Source of the DNA: Anaeromassilibacillus sp. An200
Lineage (GTDB): Bacteria; Bacillota; Clostridia; Oscillospirales; Acutalibacteraceae
Length of the DNA: 56,331 nucleotides
NCBI RefSeq assembly: GCF_002160025.1
Contig: NZ_NFJU01000025.1
Coordinates: 1 to 56,331 of the forward strand
Reading direction: 5' to 3'
Shown: positions 51,317 through 56,331 of the stretch, one piece after another
Layout of the letters: each line of letters opens with the position of its first letter
Numbering within the stretch: position 1 is the stretch's first letter
Notes under the pieces: generated by a model
Databases searched by the model: none
What the model saw: only the letters and a program-made list of their open reading frames with translations
What the model was told of the DNA's origin: nothing
Made by a program: the position numbers and the translations under genes

Positions 51317-51643
51317 TTTGTCTTTCTGGATGGCCTCCGCCTGTTTACAAAGCGCGATATACATCTGGATCTCCGCTTCACTTTTCCCCGCGAAGAAGTC
51401 TATGACTGTTTTTGAAACTGTCGCGCTGACCATTTCCGGGAAGATGGCGGCATCCACGCTGATATTCAGTTCTCTGGCGAGAAGGATCACCGTTTCAAAT
51501 TTCGGATTACTCTGGCAGGTCTCCAAATCTATGATCGTGCGGGGGTTCATACCGAGGCGTTCAGCCAACTGCTTTTGCGTCAGATGCTGGCGCTTCCGTT
51601 CTGATCGCACCTTCCATGCAAATAGATCCAGCGGATTGTTCAC
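51314..51643 (-). CDS. XRE-family regulator of the ICE
   Basis: The 109-residue protein has a Cro/CI HTH (ERKRQHLTQKQLAERLGMNP, then RTIIDLETCQSNPKFETV, about 15-70) and a helical end. It is transcribed leftward, away from the ICE recombination module. ATGAGTT repeats lie upstream at 51701-51728, making a divergent repressor-operator unit typical of ICE switches. Confidence 0.82.
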   Translation of the reverse strand: MNNPLDLFAWKVRSERKRQHLTQKQLAERLGMNPRTIIDLETCQSNPKFETVILLARELNISVDAAIFPEMVSATVSKTVIDFFAGKSEAEIQMYIALCKQAEAIQKDK

Positions 51644-51700
51644 TACACATCACCTCTACATCATTGTAGGGTGTGCTTCCGCTCATATAAATAACCATGA

Positions 51701-51728
51701 AACTCATGTAAAATGAGTTATAACTCAT
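51701..51728. promoter_or_regulatory. ATGAGTT palindromes between divergent XRE gene and leader
   Basis: AACTCAT (51701-51707), ATGAGTTA (51713-51720) and TAACTCAT (51721-51728): the last two form a perfect 16-bp palindrome, and the first two an inverted pair with a 5-bp gap. They are probably operators of the XRE protein controlling rightward transcription. Confidence 0.55.
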
Positions 51729-51748
51729 ATTTCGGAGTAAAGGGAGAT

Positions 51749-51844
51749 ATGGATGAGAGCGCCAACACAAAGGAGGTCAAAATAAGGCGGGGTTTACCGT
51801 TTGTACGGCGGACGCCCATTCCACTACGAAGAATATTCCAATAA
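51749..51844 (+). CDS. Candidate 31-residue leader peptide
   Basis: ATG 51749 follows AAAGGGAGAT. The frame encodes DESANTKEVKIRRGLPFVRR and a few further basic residues, ending FQ at TAA 51842. It ends 6 bp before a strong terminator at 51851. This leader-terminator arrangement resembles attenuation systems such as that of Tn916. No homologue is recognised and expression is inferred from the ribosome site. Confidence 0.45.
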   Translation: MDESANTKEVKIRRGLPFVRRTPIPLRRIFQ

Positions 51845-51850
51845 CGCAGC

Positions 51851-51893
51851 AGCGAGCCATGCTCACGAAAGTGAGTTATGGCTCGCTTTTTAT
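51851..51893 (+). terminator. Terminator/attenuator upstream of the sigma-like gene
   Basis: AGCGAGCCAT and ATGGCTCGCT pair perfectly, with an inner CTCAC-GAAA-GTGAG hairpin, followed by TTTTTATTT. It lies between the leader peptide and the sigma-like gene, with no clear promoter between it and 52010, so read-through would control the downstream genes. The rest of 51894-52009 holds no recognised gene. Confidence 0.8.
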
Positions 51894-52132
51894 TTGCTGT
51901 GGCTCATATCTCATAAAACCCGTTTCTTTGAGCGCCTGGGCGTGGGCTGCCGCTCCCCGCCCCGTTCCGTTCCGGCCTGTCAACCCGAACGAAACGAAAG
52001 GAGCCAAGTATGAGCGGCAAAAAATATTTTCAGATAGATTGCGAAAACCGGCCAAACCGGACCACTCGTGAACGAGTAGTGAGCGAAAGGGGAAGAAAAG
52101 AACTGCCTCCCGGCACGAAGGGAGGTGAGAAC

Positions 52133-52558
52133 TTGAAACCTGACCGCCACTACGAGCACAAGCAGTACGCCTTTGACAGCTACTGCAAGAAGATCCTGAA
52201 ATGCGAGGCTTGCAACGGCTATCGACAGATCAGCCGCCGCCAAAAGCGTTTCGCGTCTTTGGAGGAACTGTCCGAGGCTGAAATGGCCCAGCTTGCGTTT
52301 TATGACCGCTACTCGTGGGAATACACGACCTTCCCCATCGGAGGGGCCGTGATCCTAATCGAGGACGACCGGCTGGCCGAGGCGCTTCTGGGGCTGTCCC
52401 AGGAGGACCGGGAAATCTTTATGATGCACTGGTTCCTGCGGATGACCGATGAACAGATCGCCAGGTACATGGATATGGCCCGCCGGACGGTCAACACCCG
52501 CAGGCATAAAGCCTATCGGCTGCTGAAGGAGCTGATGGGAGGTGAAGCGGATGAGTAA
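52133..52558 (+). CDS. Sigma-70 family-like factor of the ICE
   Basis: TTG 52133 is preferred for its GGGAGGTGAG site. ATG 52010 is in frame and would add 41 residues behind AAAGGAGCC. The 141-residue product has a region 4 HTH at the C terminus (LSQEDREIFMMHWFLRMTDE, then QIARYMDMARRTVNTRRHKA). A full region 2 is not obvious. Such short sigma-like proteins are common beside ICE recombinases and may activate excision or transfer genes. Confidence 0.78.
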   Translation: MKPDRHYEHKQYAFDSYCKKILKCEACNGYRQISRRQKRFASLEELSEAEMAQLAFYDRYSWEYTTFPIGGAVILIEDDRLAEALLGLSQEDREIFMMHWFLRMTDEQIARYMDMARRTVNTRRHKAYRLLKELMGGEADE

Positions 52559-52793
52559 ATCTGCGCGCACGCGGGCATCGCTGATCCCTTACCCGGTGAT
52601 CGCCGCCGCTGTGGGAGGAGACCCCGAAGCGGTGAGCCGGGTAGTCCGGCATTACTCCGGCTACATCGCCGCGCTGTCTACACGGACGAGCTATGGCCCT
52701 GACGGCTATCCCCGTCCCCAGGTGGACGAAGATCTGCGCGGTCGGCTGGAAGCAAAGCTGATTATCTCCATCCTGGATTTTGACCTGAGCTGA
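52551..52793 (+). CDS. HTH_16-type conjugative transposon protein (Tn916 Orf8-like)
   Basis: ATG 52551 follows GGGAGGTGA and overlaps the sigma-like gene. The 80-residue protein (SLIPYPVIAAAVGGDPEAVS, RVVRHYSGYIAALST and a C-terminal EAKLIISILDF) matches the helix-turn-helix domain family of conjugative transposons. It is thought to act with the adjacent sigma-like factor in element regulation. Confidence 0.82.
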   Translation: MSKSARTRASLIPYPVIAAAVGGDPEAVSRVVRHYSGYIAALSTRTSYGPDGYPRPQVDEDLRGRLEAKLIISILDFDLS

Positions 52794-52860
52794 TCCAGGG
52801 CCGGGCGCTGTGTGTTCCCCTTTCCACACGGCGTCCCTTTATAGCTCCTTGACAAAGAAA

Positions 52861-53120
52861 GCCCGGCGGGAGGCCTCCGGCGCAGCATAAGGCAGACGGA
52901 TACGATCTGTCTGTGTGGAGCCGGTCGGCCGGTGCGCCAAGACCCTGTTGCAAGTCCGCAGGACGGGACCCCTACCAAACAGGAGAGCGACGAACACCAG
53001 GCCGTAAAACAGGTGTGGCAACCTGTGGGCGAGGACGCGCAGGCAGGATAATGAGACTCGCGCATTGGACGCCCGCAAAGCATCGTGCGCCGCACCCATC
53101 AGTATGGGCCGGGGTGAGAT
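52861..53120 (+). ncRNA. Candidate structured RNA upstream of the ICE recombinase module
   Basis: The 52794-53197 gap has no credible gene but many nested stems: GGAGGCCTCC, CAGACGGAT-ACG-ATCTGTCTG (52893-52913), CCTGTT..AACAGG (52944-52983) enclosing GTCC-GCA-GGAC (52954-52964), and ACAGGT-GTGGCA-ACCTGT (53009-53026). Just upstream, GTGTG...CACAC (52809-52828) may terminate the HTH_16 transcript. The order of stems looks designed rather than chance. I cannot match it to a named RNA family. Confidence 0.45.
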
Positions 53121-53197
53121 TCCCGTGGAGCTGTGCCAGCAGCCATCCGTTTTCTGCCTCTTTCGTATTGATCTTTCTTGCGAAAGGGGGTCATTTT

Positions 53198-53377
53198 ATG
53201 CAAGAAAAAACTATTGCCGGTAAGCCCGGCTCTTCCAAGAAATCGTTAGATGAAAAGACGACCTATCGCTTCGGCAATAGGTCGTTTGTCGTTGAACCTG
53301 TTTTTCGGCAAGATGGCCCGGATACTCTGGGCAGCATCCTTCTGCGGCTGATGAAATCCGAGAGCGAAGCAAAGTAA
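53198..53377 (+). CDS. TnpW-like small protein of the ICE
   Basis: ATG 53198 follows GAAAGGGGG. The 59-residue product has a lysine-rich start and TYRFGNRSFVVEPVFRQDGP followed by DTLGSILLRLMKSE, which matches the TnpW-type pattern (beta hairpin, then a helix with a conserved LG-xLRL). It lies just before the recombinase, as do the small genes of IME1 and IME2. Confidence 0.7.
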   Translation: MQEKTIAGKPGSSKKSLDEKTTYRFGNRSFVVEPVFRQDGPDTLGSILLRLMKSESEAK

Positions 53378-53391
53378 ATTCCCGGACCCGG

Positions 53392-53420
53392 CTGACAGGG
53401 ACGGCGGATGGCGGTATAAT
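53392..53420 (+). promoter_or_regulatory. Promoter of the ICE recombinase
   Basis: CTGACA (53392-53397), 17-bp spacer, TATAAT (53415-53420), 55 bp before the recombinase ATG. Confidence 0.7.
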
Positions 53421-53474
53421 GAACATAGACAAGTTATATGTGCTATTCGGCTGTCCCGGAGGAAGGAGGACTGA

Positions 53475-55184
53475 ATGAGACAGTCGAACAACCGCAAATC
53501 CCGTGATGTGACCGCGTTCCTCTATGAGCGGCTTTCCCGCGATGACAACCTGGAGGGCGAGAGTTACAGCATCGGCAACCAAAAGAAATTGCTGACCAAG
53601 GTGGCGAAGGAAAAAGGATACACCAATCTGGTCCACTTCCTGGACGACGGCATCTCCGGCGTCACGATGGACCGCCCCGGTTTCAACGACATGATGGAGC
53701 AGCTTGCCGCCGGCAAGGCCGCCGCCGTGTTTGTGAAGGATCTGTCCCGGCTGGGCCGCAACTACATTGAGGTGGGGCGGCTGACCGAGGAGTTTTTCCC
53801 GGAGCACGACATCCGCCTGGTGGCGGTCTCGGACAACATCGACACCGCCGAGGGCGAGAACGAACTGGCGCCCATCCGCAATCTGTTCAATGAGTGGTAC
53901 GCCCGTGACATCAGCAAGAAGCGCCGGATCAGCAACAAGATCAAGGGCAATGCGGGCGAGCCGATGGGGCAGCCTCCCTACGGCTATATCAAGGACCCTG
54001 ACAATCCCAAACAGTGGATCGTGGATGAGGAGGCCGCCCAGGTGGTTCGTCGGATTTATCGTATGACCTTGGATGGTTATGGAACAGAGCAGATTGCAGC
54101 AAGTCTTGAACAAGACGGTATCCTGACGCCCCGCGCTTACTGGCTCAAAAAAGGCATTAAACGGCCCGGCAAAGGAAAGGAGCAGGCTCCGACAAAGTGG
54201 AACAGCTCCAGTGTTACCAAAATACTGTCTTTGCAAGAGTATTGCGGCGACATCCTTAATTTCAAAACCTACTCCAAGTCGTACAAGAACAAAAAGCGGA
54301 TTGAAAATGACCGGGAGAACTGGGTTATCTTTAAGGACGTCCACGAACCTATCATTGAGCGGGCGGTCTTTGAGCAGGTCCAGCAGAAGCGCGGCAAGAT
54401 CCGAAAGCGCCGTACTCACGAAGGGGAACGCAATATGTTTTCCGGCCTGCTGGTCTGCGCTGATTGCGGACACAACCTGCACTTTCATTTCAATCAGGGC
54501 AACCCCGACATCAAGTATTTCAACTGCTCCAACTACAAGGGCAACCGTGGGAGCTGCACTTCCACCCATTATGTTCGCGTGGACTTCCTGGAGCAGGTGG
54601 TGCTGGGCGAGATCCGGCGGCTGACCAAGTTTGCCAGTCAGTTTGAGGATGAGTTTGTGAAGGCTGTGATCGGCCATTCCCAGCAGGCAGAGGCCACCGA
54701 CCGAAAGCTGAAGGAAAAGGAGCTGAAAGCCCTGCAAGCCCGCGATGAGGAGCTGGACGGCCTGTTTGAACGGATCTATGAGGACAATGTTTCTGGCAAG
54801 CTCTCTGATGACCGCTTCGCCCGTATGTCGAGGCGGTACGAGGAGGAGCAGAAGGAGCTGGCGGAGAAAATCAAGGCGCTCCGTGCCGAGATCGACAAGC
54901 AGAGCAGCCAGTCCATGACCACGGATATGTTTATCTCTCTGGTCCGCAAATACACCCGCGCCCGCAAACTAACGCCCCGGATGCTCAACGAGCTCATCGA
55001 GAAGATCGAGGTGTTCAACGCCGAGAAGATCGACGGGGTATGGGAGCAACGGCTCCGTATCCACTATAACTGCGTAGGGGTCATTGAGATCCCGGAGCTG
55101 ATCCCGCTGCCCGCCCCGGAGGTGTCCGTAAATACAAGAAAGGGCGTAGTCGTCAACTACGCCCCATCCACCATCGCCGGATGA
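53475..55184 (+). CDS. Large serine recombinase of the ICE
   Basis: The 569-residue protein has the catalytic motif LYERLSRDDN (Ser21), VKDLSRLGRNYIEVG, a recombinase domain (about 165-290), zinc ribbon (CADCGHNLHF...CSNYKGNRGSC, about 330-360) and a coiled-coil region (about 410-490). The C-terminal extension ends NTRKGVVVNYAPSTIAG. GGAGGAAGGAGG precedes the ATG. It is the third distinct large serine recombinase here and should integrate and excise the whole ICE. Confidence 0.93.
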   Translation: MRQSNNRKSRDVTAFLYERLSRDDNLEGESYSIGNQKKLLTKVAKEKGYTNLVHFLDDGISGVTMDRPGFNDMMEQLAAGKAAAVFVKDLSRLGRNYIEVGRLTEEFFPEHDIRLVAVSDNIDTAEGENELAPIRNLFNEWYARDISKKRRISNKIKGNAGEPMGQPPYGYIKDPDNPKQWIVDEEAAQVVRRIYRMTLDGYGTEQIAASLEQDGILTPRAYWLKKGIKRPGKGKEQAPTKWNSSSVTKILSLQEYCGDILNFKTYSKSYKNKKRIENDRENWVIFKDVHEPIIERAVFEQVQQKRGKIRKRRTHEGERNMFSGLLVCADCGHNLHFHFNQGNPDIKYFNCSNYKGNRGSCTSTHYVRVDFLEQVVLGEIRRLTKFASQFEDEFVKAVIGHSQQAEATDRKLKEKELKALQARDEELDGLFERIYEDNVSGKLSDDRFARMSRRYEEEQKELAEKIKALRAEIDKQSSQSMTTDMFISLVRKYTRARKLTPRMLNELIEKIEVFNAEKIDGVWEQRLRIHYNCVGVIEIPELIPLPAPEVSVNTRKGVVVNYAPSTIAG

Positions 55185-55189
55185 AAACA

Positions 55190-55241
55190 AAAGAAAAAAG
55201 ACAAGTGTTCTTACAGCGTTTCAAATGCTATAAGAACACTC
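55190..55241 (-). terminator. Terminator of tRNA-Leu (minus strand)
   Basis: AGTGTTCTTA (55204-55213) and TAAGAACACT (55230-55239) pair perfectly over 10 bp. On the minus strand a T-rich run (TTTTTTCTTTTG) follows, so it terminates the tRNA transcript and perhaps also the recombinase from the other side. Confidence 0.8.
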
Positions 55242-55245
55242 GCCA

Positions 55246-55330
55246 TGGTGCCGGTGGTGGGACTCGAACCCACACGGATTTCTCCACACGATTTTGAGTC
55301 GCGGTCGTCTGCCAATTCCGACACACCGGC
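55246..55330 (-). tRNA. tRNA-Leu (anticodon CAA)
   Basis: On the minus strand the sequence begins GCCGGTGTGTCGG and ends CCGGCACCA, with the CCA encoded. The acceptor stem GCCGGTG pairs with CACCGGC. The anticodon stem CGCGA/TCGTG encloses CTCAAAA, giving anticodon CAA. The longer variable region fits tRNA-Leu, and GGTTCGAGTCC is the T arm. It marks the probable chromosomal boundary of the ICE. Confidence 0.93.
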
Positions 55331-55355
55331 ATTTATATTTTAATTTCCCTTGTGT

Positions 55356-55389
55356 CCCGCACATCTCAGATTTTGGAGGGATGTGCGGG
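55356..55389. repeat. Perfect inverted repeat upstream of tRNA-Leu
   Basis: CCCGCACATC (55356-55365) and GATGTGCGGG (55380-55389) with a 14-bp loop. There is no T-run. It lies upstream of the tRNA on its strand; operator or attachment-site arm are both possible. Confidence 0.55.
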
Positions 55390-55787
55390 AGGGATATTAA
55401 AACCAAATGAAAATATGAAGTTGTGAAAGCGCCGATTTATCAAGGGTTTTGCCAAGGCACCCAACATCCTACGAAGTAGATTTTGAGTTTTACCGGTTGC
55501 GGGGCAATGAGTGGACTGTAATTCCCTATGGAGGTCCCTAAAGACACCCCTAAAGCCCTATCCGTCAAAGACAATCCTGTTCCCACAGGCGAAATACTTT
55601 GATACGCCTGCGATTGCGGGCAGTTGAGCTTCTCGACGAAAATGAGGAATATCGGAGGTCCATCAGGAGGCCCCTTCGCTTTCTGGTGCCACATCAGCAG
55701 ACGCCTTAGATCGTCGATCAACTCACTTTACATTTAAATTATAGCGTAATCCTCTGCCGTTGACAATAGAAAATGGAGGATTTCATT
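55390..55787. other. About 400 bp without a recognised gene
   Basis: A 93-codon minus-strand frame (55721-55440) exists but lacks a recognisable family and a convincing ribosome site. The rest shows no clear promoter other than TTGACA at 55760 just ahead of the excisionase-like gene. It could be chromosomal spacer or a degenerate remnant. Confidence 0.4.
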
Positions 55788-56030
55788 ATGAGAACACGCG
55801 AACATTATGAGAAACTGTTTGAGGCATATCCCGATGTGGTAACACTTCCCGAATTTGCGAAAATGCTTGGAGGGATTGGCGATTCCACAGCACGGAAACT
55901 TATGCGAGGAAACCATGTTCAGCATTTTTGCATTCGGCATACATATTTGATTCCCAAAACCAGCGTAATCGAATATGTACTGAGTGAGCATTATGCTAAA
56001 TACAGATCCGCCCTGAAAGCTCAAGTTTGA
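55788..56030 (+). CDS. Excisionase-like HTH protein (Tn916 Xis family type)
   Basis: ATG 55788 is chosen because TGGAGGA lies 10 bp upstream; ATG 55773 overlaps that site. The 80-residue product (LPEFAKMLGGIGDSTARKLM, RGNHVQHFCIRHTYLIPKTS, VIEYVLSEHYAKY) has the form of a DNA-binding excisionase: a helix-turn-helix then a beta hairpin and a positioning helix. It likely belongs to another element starting beyond the tRNA, since the ICE recombinase lies on the other side. Confidence 0.65.
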   Translation: MRTREHYEKLFEAYPDVVTLPEFAKMLGGIGDSTARKLMRGNHVQHFCIRHTYLIPKTSVIEYVLSEHYAKYRSALKAQV

Positions 56031-56095
56031 TTTTCGCACATTTGCGGTGAAGCAGTCCTTCAACATATAATGAAATCACAAAGGAGGAAGGCCCT

Positions 56096-56260
56096 ATGAA
56101 AAAACGGAAATTCAAGATATACCTCACCCCCGCCGAGAACAGTATTGTGATTCAGAGCCTTAATCACCTGCGCAATACTATGCTCCGTGAAAATCGGGAC
56201 ACCGGCTGCCTGGATGAACTTCTGCTCAAAGTCATGTGCGCCCCTGTCAAAAGAATTTGA
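56096..56260 (+). CDS. Small conserved mobile-element protein
   Basis: ATG 56096 follows AAGGAGGAAG. The 54-residue product (KKRKFKIYLTPAENSIVIQS, then LNHLRNTMLRENRDTGCLDE) resembles a short protein often seen near the ends of Tn1549-like elements in Lachnospiraceae and relatives. Its function is unknown. With the excisionase-like gene it suggests the start of a further element to the right. Confidence 0.6.
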   Translation: MKKRKFKIYLTPAENSIVIQSLNHLRNTMLRENRDTGCLDELLLKVMCAPVKRI

Positions 56261-56286
56261 AAACTACATATTGTGCCGACTAAATC

Positions 56287-56325
56287 AAGCCGTTTATTCT
56301 TTTCATAGAATAGGCGGCTTTTTTT
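56287..56325 (+). terminator. Rho-independent terminator
   Basis: AAGCCGTTTATTCT pairs with AGAATAGGCGGCTT (with G-U pairs), loop TTTCAT, followed by TTTTTTT. Confidence 0.82.
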
Positions 56326-56331
56326 CATGCC

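Noticed and set aside
51801-52071. 70-codon frames across the attenuator region
   Set aside because: They run through a strong GAAA-loop terminator and have no credible start.
52706-53099. Overlapping frames of up to 129 codons on both strands in the gap before the TnpW-like gene
   Set aside because: The sequence is dominated by nested stems and the frames have no ribosome sites. It is treated as a structured-RNA candidate.
53211-54737. 508-codon minus-strand frame opposite the ICE recombinase
   Set aside because: It overlaps the TnpW-like and recombinase genes, which have recognisable motifs. The antisense product resembles no protein.
55246-55330. tRNA-Leu 3' end as the ICE attachment site
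   Set aside because: No duplicated tRNA 3' segment is seen on the other side in this window, and large serine recombinases rarely use tRNA genes. The adjacency is noted only as context.
55440-55721. 93-codon minus-strand gene beyond the tRNA
   Set aside because: No ribosome site and no recognisable family; the composition is not convincing.

Overview
The window is from a Gram-positive gut-type Clostridia genome (Oscillospiraceae/Lachnospiraceae-like). The evidence is strong AGGAGG ribosome binding sites, frequent TTG/GTG starts, TATAAT promoters, and gene families typical of Tn1549/CTn-like conjugative elements. Almost all of it is one integrative and conjugative element (ICE) that enters from the left of the window and ends next to a chromosomal tRNA-Leu(CAA) gene at 55246-55330. 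The host species cannot be fixed from this sequence.

Layout. (1) 1-322: the 3' end of the VirD4 coupling protein gene and the 5' part of a Maff2 small membrane protein gene. (2) 321-9172: integrative mobilizable element IME1, with its own cargo (HTH membrane regulator, PAP2 phosphatase, NimA-like flavoprotein), MobC/relaxase, RepA with 23-bp iterons, DnaC-like ATPase and a large serine recombinase. (3) 9171-9202: a 32-bp middle piece of Maff2. (4) about 9201-19888: a second, unrelated element, IME2, with a methyltransferase, XRE regulator, MobQ-type MobL relaxase with an RSF1010-like oriT candidate, CHC2 primase fragment, VapE helicase, iteron-like repeats and another serine recombinase. (5) 19886-19956: the 3' end of Maff2. 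Joining the three Maff2 pieces restores one reading frame, so two recombinase-driven elements have inserted 29 bp apart in the same ICE gene.

(6) 20023-35859: the ICE transfer region (TrbL/VirB6-like, PrgI, VirB4, NlpC/P60 hydrolase, DUF4315, DUF4366, topoisomerase III, ArdA). DNA-modification and anti-restriction genes are interspersed: MT-A70 and C5 methyltransferases, a Mom-like XF1762 protein and a PP-loop PAPS-reductase-like enzyme. (7) 36271-39772: a cargo operon (two paralogous membrane proteins, a methyltransferase, an aminothiazoline-carboxylate-hydrolase-like protein and an alpha/beta hydrolase). (8) 39821-42025: the ICE relaxase, MobC and probable oriT, on the minus strand. (9) 42118-51251: a transport and metal-homeostasis cargo (AraC regulator, ECF transporter, paired ABC exporters, MntP, TetR, DtxR/MntR-type regulator). 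(10) 51314-55184: ICE control and recombination module (XRE repressor, leader peptide/terminator, sigma-like factor, HTH_16 protein, structured-RNA candidate, TnpW-like protein, third serine recombinase). (11) 55246-56331: tRNA-Leu, then an excisionase-like gene and a small conserved gene that look like the start of another element.

The most interesting signals are the twice-interrupted Maff2 gene with reconstructible attachment sites, and a repeated palindrome (GGTTAG-N6-CTAACC). The palindrome lies 10-12 bp downstream of the -10 box of three cargo promoters. It links the hydrolase operon to the ECF and ABC transporter operons, and its arms match the half-sites of DtxR/IdeR iron boxes. This suggests a mobile, metal-responsive module, possibly handling a thiazoline-containing metallophore; that function is inference.
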